From contig JAWPHD010001331.1 of the NCBI GenBank assembly GCA_037043455.1, forward strand, positions 268,920-332,919: a DNA stretch of 64,000 nt, read 5' to 3'. Origin of the DNA: Cyrtodaria siliqua. Lineage: Eukaryota > Mollusca > Bivalvia > Adapedonta > Hiatellidae. Under the pieces are notes generated by a model, which saw only the letters and a list, made by a program, of their open reading frames with translations, was not told the DNA's origin and did not search any database. Shown in pieces: positions 38,411-48,383 of this stretch (positions are counted from its first letter, which is position 1; every line of letters begins with the position of its first letter). The position numbers were made by a program, and so were the translations under genes.

Positions 38411-38809
38411 AAATTCAATTTAATTTGTTGCTATGCAAATGATCGTCAGATTATCCTACTTAGTATTTGGTTATCTGTTTATACAATTAAAGGTACACAC
38501 GGCAATCTTGCTTTTGCTAACTCGCGGCATCCGCTAATTTATTTTTAATACATAAGGCCACCCTTAAACATATTTATGTTTGCCCTTTCCCGACACTAAG
38601 TTCAAATGTTGGTTAGGCAAAGGTAGGCACAATTTAACAAAAGACATGCCATTTGTTTTAGCTGGCATGTATTTACAAATGAAAATCATTACAAAAAGCA
38701 AGAAGGTACAAATGTTAGTTCCCCTGGTAACCGTGTCCATTGTTGACTCTTGCAGCAGTAACAGTTCAAGTGGGTCAGACAATGTAATGCCTTGTAAAAT
38801 AAGAGGAGA

Positions 38810-39345
38810 GTTTTCAATATGTTCCTTTATAAGACTATGTAAAACTGTGACCCCCAGGGCAGGGCAAATAAACATATGGTCACCATTCAAACAGGCTTGG
38901 TAGAGGACCATTAGCTATGGTACATGCAACATATTAGACCTCTTGTTGTTTCAAAAAAGAATATGGGTAAAATATTTTAGTTTACTATATAACCAGATAA
39001 CTCTCCGTAAAACTATTACCCCAGGGCGGAGCCAGATTTGACACCAGAGTCAACATTTGAATAAACGTGTTAGAGGACATAAGCTAAGGTTGCATACGAT
39101 ATATGAGAGTCCCTGCGCCTTGTGGTTTCAAAGAAGATTGTTTTAAGAATATATGGTACATGTTAAATATTAGACCTCTAGTTAATACGAGAAGACGTTT
39201 TAAAGATTGTGCTAGATAAATTTGATATAAAATCTGCGAATTACCATTTGAACAAAGGACCATAAGCTAATGCTACATGCATATATGAACGCTCTTTACC
39301 TTGTGGTTTCCAAAAGGACTCGGGAATTTCTCCGAGTAATATTAC
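38810..39345. repeat. Degenerate ~175 bp tandem repeat, three copies
   Basis: Marked by GAGGACCATTAGCTATGGTACATGC (38,904), GAGGACATAAGCTAAGGTTGCAT (39,069) and GGACCATAAGCTAATGCTACATGC (39,254). Each has CAGGGC(A/G)G-like and CCTTGTGGTTTC strings nearby. Open frames on both strands at 38,564-38,911 have no recognisable domain. Confidence 0.7.
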
Positions 39346-40789
39346 TTAGAATGTTTTATAAAAGCTAATTAAGGAAAATATAAAACTGTACTGTTGTAGA
39401 GTTTTTAATCACAGATATGTTTTTACTGTAAAGAGTTTGCAAAATTTTACGTCCGAAGTTTGCTTGAGCCAAACGAGTATTCTTTCAGTAATGAAACTTT
39501 CAAGGGAAAACATTTGCTGTGTTATTTGTTGTTTCAGTCTTTTTTCCGAAAGGAAAGATCTAATGCAGCCATGAACGGTTAGATGACAGCAGCATATATT
39601 ACATATTATACATAGCGGAAATCCCCGAGTTGCGTTTCTGTATTCCTTTAGTTTAGGTTCATGTAAAGCATATCCAATTTGATAACACTATTAACAAATA
39701 ACTCGAATGGCTTTTTGATATAGATATTTATACTAGGTATACACATTCTTACACTGTGTTTGTTTCGAAGACATACTTGCGTATTAAAACAATGAAAACT
39801 AAATGTTGTGTGACAATCGTTGAGAACTGTCGACTCGTCGGGAAAAAAACCAGCTATGTAATTGTAATGTTTCACATTAATTTTGATATATTTGGAGGTT
39901 TTTGCCGGTACAATCTATTTGACACAACAGAAATAGAACATGTTCACTTGAACATGATTTGAAAAAGTGCTAAAGAATCGGCGAACATAATTTTGTTATT
40001 ATTGTTATTAGCGGCATCTCGATGAGACCGGCAATTTAAAAAGAAAAAAGTTCCAAAAATGAGAAAAAAAAATGGGGCCTTTTTTTCGGGTCGGTCAGGA
40101 AAGGGCAAACATTAAATGTTTTAAGTGTGGCAGTGAAAAAGAAGGAAGCCTCTATCATTTTGTATTAAAGCGGCATTTAATAATTATAAACTATCATCGG
40201 CGTACACTGATTATACTAAATTGTTTAAAATTAAATGCGCAACGCAAACAATTAATCTCATTCGCAACTAATAAATTATGTATACTTCTTCTTTTTCATA
40301 CATGTACTATTCGTTGCGAATGTACATGAAACGCCGTTAAATTATTTATTTAAAGTATCAGTCCATACAAATCCGAGAAAACATGCCAGACACATGCTTT
40401 TGCCACCAATACATGTCATGTTATGCCGATTTGTTTAATGGTATGAATTGAAGTTGTCATTATTATTATTGGTGATTAAAGTCTAAAACAACTGAAATAA
40501 ACAGGCATTTTTGGTATTTTTAAAACGCTGACAAACAATATACAACTGTGTGTTCAATTTATTCTTACACTACATTGCTCCGTATAAAGCTAGAACAATT
40601 AAAAAAAGATCGGTAAACGTGTGTAACTCAAGACGATGCATGTAGTGGCCACATACTAACGTGCTGAAAAACGTGTTTCTCACATGTGTGAAAGACCTCC
40701 TCAGGTAATTACAAATCCGTTTTAAACTTATAGCCAGTACATCTTTCTTTCTTTCTTTTTTAACAAACTGGGTCCCCCTAGCCGTAGAA
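39346..40789. other. No gene recognised
   Basis: AT-rich. An AAAAAGAAAAAAGTTCC string at 40,037 is shared with the following 367 bp array. No convincing reading frame. Confidence 0.45.
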
Positions 40790-41640
40790 AGCGCGTACTT
40801 AAATATTGAGATTTTGGGTAAAAATGTTAAAAAATTGAATAAAATCGCTGATTTCTGTAATACATTAGAGGTATTTAACTAAAAAATAAAAATATATCTA
40901 ATACAATAGAAAAAAAATAATATTGTAACCTTTTTGGGCAGGGTAAGGTCCAGTGATTAAAAAGAAAAAAGTTCCAAACCGCATGATGTTTGGAAATGCC
41001 TTAATTTTGGGGCGAAAAATGTGTATATTTGTCAAAAATCGCCGGAATCTGGAATTATTTTTTAAAATTAGTTTGAACATAAACTTATCAAATTGAAGCA
41101 AAAGAATGTTGCACAGCATACATATTCAAGTTTTTCCTGGCATATTATATATAACATATGTGCTCAAATATTGGCATTTTAGGGCAAAATGTTGGAAAAA
41201 ATTACAAAAATCACTGATTTCTATAATCCATTGGGGTATTGGGTTAAAATTTAGAAAAAAATATTTTATAAAATAGAATTAAGACATAGTGTAACATTTT
41301 GGCTAGACAAAGGTCCAGTAATTAAGTAGAAAAAAGTCCTGAACCATATGATACTTAAAATATTGCCTTAATTTTCAGGCGAAAAATGTGTATTTCCGTC
41401 AAAAATCGACGGAATCTGGAATTAACTTTCGAAAATAGTTTGAAATTATCAAATTGAAGCAATAAAATGTTGCACACTATACATATATCCAAGTCATTTA
41501 TTGTATTGTATCAGATATAACATATATGCTCAAGTATTTATATTTTAGGACAAAATGTTGAAAAAATTACTAAAATCGCTGATTTCTGTAATGCATTGAG
41601 GTATTGGGAGTCCATAGAAAGGACGGAAAAAAATAAATTA
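40790..41640. repeat. Tandem repeat, ~367 bp units, 2.3 copies
   Basis: Equivalent starts at about 40,810, 41,177 and 41,545 (ATGTT-AAAAATT, TCGCTGATTTCTGTAAT). Each is followed, where complete, by GTCCAGT-ATTAA, AAAAAGT and GGCGAAAAATGTGTAT, then GTCAAAAATCG-CGGAATCTGGAATTA. Confidence 0.85.
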
Positions 41641-42510
41641 TAACATTTCTGCAGTCCAATGTGCAATAATGTACCAGAAAACCCATAAGAAGGTGGTAAA
41701 TGCTGCTTGCTTTTTTTAGTTGGAGGAAAATGTGTTTTTAATAAAACATAAACAAAATCTGGATTTTTTTCTTCAAAAAGTAATTTAAACATACATGTTA
41801 CAACGACATATCGCCAGATGAGAGAAAAAAATGCCGTCTTTCTTCCATGGAACATTCTACTCTCACCTGGCGATATTGCCATTGACCCATCATATGTTTC
41901 CAATGAGTGCATGGCACGCTGACATTTTATTTGCTTTTGTAAGCAAACAAGCCTGCTCTAGCTAATACCTTATTGGAATTTGTTAAACAATGACATGACA
42001 GAAACTCCCGAACAAATACAACACACCATGCACTAGTTCTTGAGCTGGATGTAGACCCCACTCCCACATGGGGGATATTGTAGAGTATGATTTTCTGAAA
42101 GAACATGTAATAAGTTTCAAAATGAGACAGGTGTGCCATCAATTCTGAGCGTTGGGCTTTAGTGAGTAACGTGCATGTAAACTATGTTACCTTACATTAC
42201 AATTAAAATTTCAATTTTACATTAAAAACGTTGAATATAAATTAAATCAAAACCATGTAAAAAACATAATACATGTACTTTTATTAATATAGGTTGAGAA
42301 GCGCTTCAAACTTAATGAAACTATTCTGTAATTTACGTTACACCACATTCATTACCAAAAAAACTTATTTTTAGTGCTAATAGGTTGCTGTAAAAACTGG
42401 TGTTCGTCTGTAAGTAAGGGTTTCTATATATCAAAATGTTAATTAGACTGTGTATAATATGCATTGTATAATAGCCGAAATTTAAGTGTAACACAATAAA
42501 AAGAAATCAA
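41641..42510. other. No gene recognised
   Basis: AT-rich sequence. The 124- and 71-codon frames on the minus strand (41,538-41,912 and 41,927-42,142) have no recognisable domain and I do not support them as genes. Confidence 0.45.
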
Positions 42511-42514
42511 ACAT

Positions 42515-43855
42515 GGCGTCCAAGATGGTCCAGTTGTGTCACAAGATCTGTAGGTCGACCAAGCAGCCGTCGGCCGAGGGTAACTCAACGCTATTTCTCT
42601 ATAACTATACTGTATATAGCTCTAGGTGCAATGTTAGCGGCCCGAACTCATGTAGCCCTCCCCCTGATACGGTCTTGAGACCGAGTGCCACGCGTAGCGG
42701 GGACCTTTGCCGAGGCTGGCCACCGTTCCCGTTGAGTCACAAAACCTGTGGGTCGGCCCATTGGCCGTGGCTGTGGGTCGCTCAAGGCTATTTCTCTCTA
42801 TACTGTATATAGCTCTAGGTGCCATGTTCGAGACCCGAACTCGGGAAGCCTTCTCCCTGAAACGACATAGGTACTGAGTGCAACGCGTAGCGAGGACCGT
42901 TGCCGACGGCTGACCACCGTTCCCGTTGTGTCACAAAACCTGAGGGTTGGCCCAGAGACTGTCGGCGCGGCTGTCGGTTGCGGGTCGCTCAAAGCTATTC
43001 ATTATATAGCTCTAGGTGGCATGTTTGAGACCCGAACCCAGTTAGCCTTCCCCCTGATACGACCTAGGGACCAAGTGACACGCGTAGCGAGGACCGTTGC
43101 CGACGGATGGCCACCGGTCCCGTTGTGTCCCGTTGTGTGGGTCGGCCAAGCGCGTATCGGCCGAAGGTCTATCAACGCTATTTCCCTCTATATAACTGTA
43201 TATAACTCTATGTGCCATGTTCGAGACTCGAACTCGGGTAGCCCTCACCCTGATAAGGCCTAGGGAACGAGTACCACGCATAGCGAGGACCTTTGCCAAC
43301 GGCTGGTCATTGGTCCCGTTGTGTGTCAAAAAAATATGTGGATAGGTCCAGCGGCCATCGGCCGAGAGTCGCTCAACGCTATTTCCCTCTCTCTATACAT
43401 ATATTTATAACTATTATATACTGTATAAAGCTCTAAGTGAGTTACGAGGTTAGAGACCCGAACTCAGGTAGCCTCACCACAGCCTAGCGATTGAATGCCA
43501 CGCGTTGCCAGGACCTTTGCCGTCGGCTGCCCACTAATCCCGTTGTTTCACCCAATCTGTAAGTCGGCCCAGCGGTCGTCGGCCGAAGGTCGTTCAACGC
43601 TATATCCTTCTATATAACTGTAAATAGCTCTATGTGCCATGTTCGAGACTAGAACTTGGGTAGCCTTCCCCTAATATGGACTAGCGACCGACTACCACAT
43701 GTACTGGAGACCTTTGCCGACGGCTGGCCACCAGTCCCGTTGTGTCGCAAACTATGTGGGTCGGCCCAGTGGCCGTACGCAGAGGGTCGCTCAACGCTAT
43801 TTCTCTATTTATAACGTATACTGTATATAGCTATATGTACCATATTCGAAATGCC
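42515..43855. repeat. GC-richer tandem repeat, ~200 bp units, six to seven copies
   Basis: Units are marked by CTGTATATAGCTCTAGGTGC-like strings near 42,610, 42,801, 43,003, 43,192, 43,421, 43,617 and 43,817. Each unit carries CATGTTCGAGACCCGAACTC, TAGCGAGGACC-TTGCCGACGGCTGGCCACC and CCCGTTGTGTCACAAA, then GGGTCGGCCCAG. Clearly higher GC than its surroundings. The GTTCGAGACCC stretch resembles a polymerase III B box. Confidence 0.92.
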
Positions 43856-45851
43856 GGTAACGTAGTCAAGATATTCAACAGTCAATAACTGTCCGAGTCA
43901 GGGGCAAGTTCGACTTAAGGGCGAGTTACCCTATTTGTTTTTAGTTTAAGGTTGTGGATATTTCTAGGCGGATGCACAAACAATAGTTAGAGATTAATAC
44001 ATGCAGTAGGGGAGCAGCCTTGATATTTTCCTACATCTTTCAAATATCGCAACCACGCTTGACAACGAAAAGTAGTACGTCATCTTTCGGCAACGTCAAA
44101 AAAAAAATGTCCGCCATTTTGAATTTTTTAAAATACTTAATTTGGAAAATTGTGACAATTTTTGATCATGAAATTTCATTTCCGCTTTAAGTTTCGTGAT
44201 TTTCGGCTGTACCGACTTTTTTTTTAGAAGCTTTACTGCGTGATAAATGCAGACCCGCCTTGTAAAATGTCGAAGCGAGGGGCGATAACTCTAAAAGATG
44301 CCATTTTTAGAATACGTTTAAGGGTTCGCCAATGTTCTGAAATGACTTTCTAGTGGGTGGGGTATTAGGTGTTGAAACCGAAATAACTAGACAGTCTTGA
44401 AAATATGTAACACACCTTTCATATTAAACATTGAGTATAATTCACTTTAGTCATAAGTAAAAATGTCAATATGTGGGTACTTAATTAGCGTGAACGAAAA
44501 CAATAGGGTAAAGGACTTCCCTGCAAACAATATAATTACTGAACATAATTAAAAAAAAATTGGCTTAGATTAAATGTATAAACAATGATTAACAATATCT
44601 TAGAGTATTAATTCGAAATTGTCAACAGTTATCTGGAAATACTGAAATATTATCGCCCACTCCGGTTATTTTTAAATCGGCCATGTTGTTCATTCATAAA
44701 AAAAATGTAAACAAATACGAGCTAAGTAATTGTAAGCTATTTTACCATTTATCAGCGATATTAGGTAGTTGACATCATGCGTAGTTTGAATTTAACACTG
44801 GAAGCTTTCAGACTGCACTGCCAAAATAGCTTTATACTGTATAATCAAGGCAGATGTCCGCCTGGAATATTGAGGTTATGTTCATCTTTCCATTTTTTCT
44901 CACGCTGCATGGAAAAAGAATGGCCGATTAACCACAAATGGATTACTACGCAGTGTACTTATGTTGCGATTTGTTTTCAAGTCGTGGATATAGACCGAAG
45001 TTGTCCGCATGTAATTTGTTTTAACATCGATTTTCTAATATTTTTTCTCATTCAGCTTTACCTGTTTAATGTATGCTATGATAAAACATGTGAAACAATG
45101 ATACCAGCATTTATAGTTTTCTTTGGAAAATAATATATATATATTAGGTGTTACTTTATACAATCGTCGGAATATATGCACATTTCCGGTTTGTGTTGTA
45201 GGGCATTTCCGTTAACATATTGGGCATAAACATTTGTATAAATTCTATTGATTAATTACGATTTTACGGTGAAAGTAGGTAAGTATGTGTTTGTAAACAA
45301 AGTATCATAGGTTCTTAGCAAAACCTTTTTGTCTGATTGACATGATATGTATGCATATGATAGGTATATACCTTTATTATTATAGGTCATAATGTAAACA
45401 AATATTTACTACTGCATGTTCATTGTAATAAATCTCGTGCAAATCGATCGGTTGAAAATGATAACAAAGTATGGTGAACCATGTGTAAAGATCTTGTTTT
45501 AGTTTAAATAATACATTCGGAATATGTGTTCAGAGCAAATTCTTTCTATATATTTAGTAACAAAGTGAGTATTGAATTGTTTTGAAATTGGGACAACACA
45601 CTAAAGGAAAGAAAAATCGTTTGAGAAGGAGATTTGGACAGGCATGTGGTAGGCATTCTAAACTTTCGATACAAAAACAAAAATGCAAGATATTGTAACA
45701 AGAACAGAAAATAAAGATATTTGCACAAGACAAAACACAGTACCGACCTTACCAGTTAGTACGAAAGGTAACTTTGCACAATGGAAAGTATGTAAATATA
45801 TTTTGTGTGCGTAGAATTCCTATTATGAAAATCAAGGGCAGCAAACTTTAG
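43856..45851. other. No gene recognised
   Basis: AT-rich, apparently unique sequence. A 118-codon frame at 44,777-45,133 has no known motif. It might hold upstream introns of the Mutator-like gene at 45,852. Confidence 0.45.
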
Positions 45852-46018
45852 ATTTGAAGAAGCCAGAATTGTGCGGCTATAGAATTATGAACTTGGGACT
45901 TTTAAAAACACATGTTTTAGATATCACAACACATGTCTGCTTATGCTCACAAGCTCAGAATCTAGCAAGAGAAGGCAAAGACCCAGTTATGTTATGCTCG
46001 GAAATATGTCAGACTGGA
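45852..46018 (+). pseudogene. Mutator-like transposase-domain gene, 5' half (split by the palindromic element)
   Basis: After an AG acceptor-like site at 45,850-45,851 the frame reads LKKPELCGYRIMNLGLL, then CLCSQAQNLAREGKDPVM and EICQTG. This is the N-terminal part of the Mutator-like domain family, which starts with a GYRI(I/M)NLxLL block. The frame stops matching exactly at 46,018, the end of the 6 bp target duplication, and continues in the same phase at 62,675. The gene was therefore intact across this point before the 16.65 kb element inserted. The extra residues read on to 46,069 belong to the element. Confidence 0.8.
46013..46018. repeat. Target site duplication, left (ACTGGA)
   Basis: ACTGGA directly precedes the element's first base and is repeated at 62,669-62,674. 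A 6 bp duplication is the rule for Polinton/Maverick integration. Confidence 0.9.
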
Positions 46019-46235
46019 AGTAGTATAGAAAGGGGGGGTACGAGGCCAGTTTTCCAGAGCGGGCAATGAGAACAACTAGTGAAATATGCCAGGGAGAACT
46101 CAAGCGTAACTCTCATTTGTACCACTAAGATCTAAATGTAAGTCACGCCTAAATCAACACCAACATATTTTAACAGTTTTCTCAAGCAACCCCGCTCTGG
46201 AAAACTCCACCCCATACCCCCCTTTCTACACTACT
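46019..46235. repeat. Terminal hairpin of the element, left end (217 bp)
   Basis: The first ~45 bases (AGTAGTATAGAAAGGGGGG, then AGTTTTCCAGAGCGGG) recur in reverse complement at 46,190-46,235 (CCCCGCTCTGGAAAACT, then CCCCCCTTTCTACACTACT). Weaker pairing continues inward to a centre near 46,127 around CTCATTTGTACC/AGATCTAAATG. The terminus can therefore fold back on itself, as in viruses that replicate from hairpin ends. Confidence 0.85.
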
Positions 46236-46350
46236 AATCAATCCGGTTTGTCATTTTAATAACATAACATTTGCAACTCGTTAGGTAAAATCAGACGGAA
46301 ACGGGCAGTAGTCTCCATCATCGCTCTGCATATCATATTTCTATGCTTTG

Positions 46351-47286
46351 CTATTTAATATTTTTAATATCCTTGAATGGAACCCAACTGTTGAAATCCT
46401 CATTATAACCCTTCCATTTAATCAATGCTCGTTTCTTTTTGTAATCACGTCGTATTACTTTTTCAATCCTAAATATTTCTTGCTTTGCTTTTATCATTTC
46501 TAATTCATAGAAGCTTCCATCAATGTTTTCGTTGTTTAAATCTTTTATTTTGTATGTCACTGGATTTGTGTTTTGAATTTCATCAACAATAAATACTTCA
46601 GTCCAATTTGGGGTATAGCCTTTCTCAAACGTTCTTTTATATTTGCTGATTCTAACATTATCCCCTATTTTAAAATTTGGCTTAATTTGATTACTTTTCA
46701 TCTTTCTATACAAGTTGAAATACACTGTTCCTTTATTTTTCTCATTGCTAGCCTCAATCGGCGTCATTTTAATACTCCGATGTTTTGTATTATTATACTT
46801 ATCAACCATCGCCTGAAGCACGTCTAAATATGTATTTGTATTGTTTGCTGTGAAATATTTCCACATCTTTACTTTTAATGTTCTGTTGAATCGTTCAATT
46901 ACTACAGCTTTTCCAAAATTAAACGTGTGATACATTTAGATATTATTATCATCAAGAAATTGCTTAAACGTCTTGTTGTAAAACTCCACACCTTAGTCAA
47001 CCCACAACAATTTACACTGTCTTCCTGTACTCATTATTTGTTGAAACGCTTTAGTAATTTCTAAACCAGTTTTATTTGGAACAGGTATAGCCCAAGCAAA
47101 TTTACTAAATAAATCAATAACAGTAAGCAAATATTTAGTGCCTTTATTATACTTTGAAAACGATTGCATATCAACCAAATCAGAAGACCATATTTTATCA
47201 ATTTCATTAACAATCACACGGCGTTGAGTGAACTTTCTTCGTATAGGTTTATGAAGTTCATCTACTAACTTGTCAGTCCATTTCAA
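46351..47286 (-). pseudogene. Polinton-type integrase with chromodomain, left-arm copy
   Basis: Minus-strand frame, 936 bp. It has a DDE integrase core: first Asp in the WSSDLVDMQ block, second Asp in LLWVD, Glu in the VIERFNRTLK block. A C-terminal chromodomain-like segment follows (KVIRRDYKKKRALIKWKGY to SWVPFKDIKN). Two in-frame TAA stops break it: at 46,993-46,995, immediately after the second catalytic Asp (also present in the right arm), and at 46,936-46,938 (left arm only, where the right arm has Lys). The protein would have joined the element's ends to host DNA in the nucleus; the chromodomain of related integrases is thought to bias target choice. One codon is missing compared with the right copy. 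Confidence 0.88.
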
Positions 47287-47294
47287 CGCCTTTT

Positions 47295-47663
47295 CTAGTT
47301 TTTTGAGTTTCCAAGACCAAGTTTATATTTTGTACTAATGACTGGTTTTACTATCAAATTCTTTGCAATCTTTTCTCCGATAGTTTTAGACTTACTAGAT
47401 TTCAAACCAGCAAGCATGTTTTTATCACACGTTGATTTATTACTAGGATTTTCGTCATAGCAATAATCATGATCTTTACAAACAGCATCCAATTCATTTA
47501 CCGGTTCTCCGCTATCAAATGGATTACCAGGACCGCAATATTTATAACCAGGAAGTGTTAGCCCTTTTTTGGGCAGCAAAGGGAGCAAAGCTTTATGAAT
47601 ATCAATATTTCCACCTTCTATGTTTTTAACAAACTTTGTTTTAGTAATACCACAAGAGCGCAA
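47295..47663 (-). pseudogene. Phospholipase A2-like (parvovirus/adintovirus type) protein, left-arm copy
   Basis: The frame includes [12 protein letters not shown] (calcium-binding loop GPGN) and [12 protein letters not shown] (catalytic His-Asp pair), the hallmarks of the PLA2 domain known from parvovirus VP1 and from some Polinton/adintovirus-like elements. It ends in a basic tail ([11 protein letters not shown]). It lies 8 bp upstream of the integrase frame on the same strand. Compared with the right arm, about 84 bp at the N-terminal side are missing, removing half of a Cys-rich zinc-knuckle-like motif and any ATG. This copy is therefore 5'-truncated. Confidence 0.85.
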
Positions 47664-47675
47664 TAATTTTATTTT

Positions 47676-47825
47676 TCTACTTTCGGCGAAGCTACTTTCG
47701 GCGAATTTTTCCAGTCACACGATCTAAAACGACATCAACTCCGGGTCTAGTCTCAGCAGTTAAACAAAATCAGAAGGAGCAAAGCAATCATCCTCATCAT
47801 CACTATACATATCACACTCGATCAT
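47676..47825 (-). pseudogene. Small acidic frame upstream of the PLA2 gene, left arm
   Basis: A minus-strand ATG at 47,825 opens MIECDMYSDDEDDCFAPSD and ends in TAA after 21 codons; the right arm keeps it almost unchanged. In another frame the sequence continues as TAETRPGVDVVLDRV and then RRK before a TAG, so a single-base shift may split a ~45-codon gene in both arms. Function unknown. It may be an N-terminal exon or a small accessory protein. Confidence 0.35.
47677..47705 (-). promoter_or_regulatory. Tandem TTCGCCGAAAGTAG motif before PLA2-integrase block, left
   Basis: Minus-strand TTCGCCGAAAGTAG occurs twice in direct tandem and is followed by an AT-rich AAAAATAAAATTATTG stretch just upstream of the PLA2 frame. 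The closely related TTCACCGAAAGTAG lies before the divergent large gene. It is a candidate shared promoter element; the role is inferred from position only. Confidence 0.45.
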
Positions 47826-48329
47826 GGCACAAGCAATCAAACAGTTATCAAGTGGGGGAAAGATATCAAAGAATTGCAAGAGAAATTGAAAATCCTATTA
47901 GCTCAAAGAAAGAAAACAGTTTTGTCTCCGGGAGGTAGGACACCGAGAGTAAAAATAGCAGCAGGGATGAGACGGGGGAGAAATGTCAATTAATTACAAA
48001 AACAATTACAGGGATTAGATGGAATATTGAAAATCAAGAAAGACCAAAAAGAAGACCAAGAACAAGACCAACATGACACCGACGATACACGAGAAATGTC
48101 AGATGATAGTACAGATCAAAATGACACCGTAGATATTCTGGATGAATTACGAAATAGATTCGAGGATCTTTCGACAAAAGTAATACGTGGTATGCAGAAA
48201 AGGGAAGATCTGTATGAAATCGCAAACATATCTATGCAGTTGCAAAAACTTGGATATATAGCTGAAAAAGATAAACAAGAAATACTCGATTGGTTAAACA
48301 AAGTTTTTGTCACAAATCAATACAGATAA
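47824..48329 (+). pseudogene. Basic/coiled-coil protein of ~170 residues, left-arm copy
   Basis: Plus-strand series of frames: ATG at 47,824 (MAQAIKQLSSGG), then after a one-base shift at a five-G run (shared with the right arm) a KDIKELQEKLKIL helix, a basic block (SPGGRTPRVKIAAGMRRGR), an acidic Asp/Gln-rich linker and a helical C-terminus (ILDELRNRFEDLSTKVIRGM to DWLNKV), ending at 48,329. The left arm has an in-frame TAA in the middle where the right arm has Glu. I do not recognise the family. The basic patch suggests nucleic-acid or virion-core binding (inference). It is transcribed toward the 898-residue gene, with 54 bp between them. Confidence 0.6.
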
Positions 48330-48340
48330 TCTCATATATT

Positions 48341-48354
48341 TTCACCGAAAGTAG
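48341..48354 (+). promoter_or_regulatory. TTCACCGAAAGTAG motif before the 898-residue gene, left
   Basis: The 14 bp motif lies 29 bp upstream of the ATG at 48,384, with a TATA-like TATATTATATACA between them. The same motif with one change (TTCGCC) lies before the divergent gene block. Confidence 0.5.
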
Positions 48355-48383
48355 AAATTTAATCTAATCCTATATTATATACA

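Noticed and set aside
38564..38911. Overlapping 107- and 115-codon frames on opposite strands
   Set aside because: Neither has a recognisable domain, and the region grades into a dispersed repeat family.
44777..45133. 118-codon frame
   Set aside because: No recognisable motif, no homologous second copy in the window, and unremarkable context; it could be chance in AT-rich DNA.
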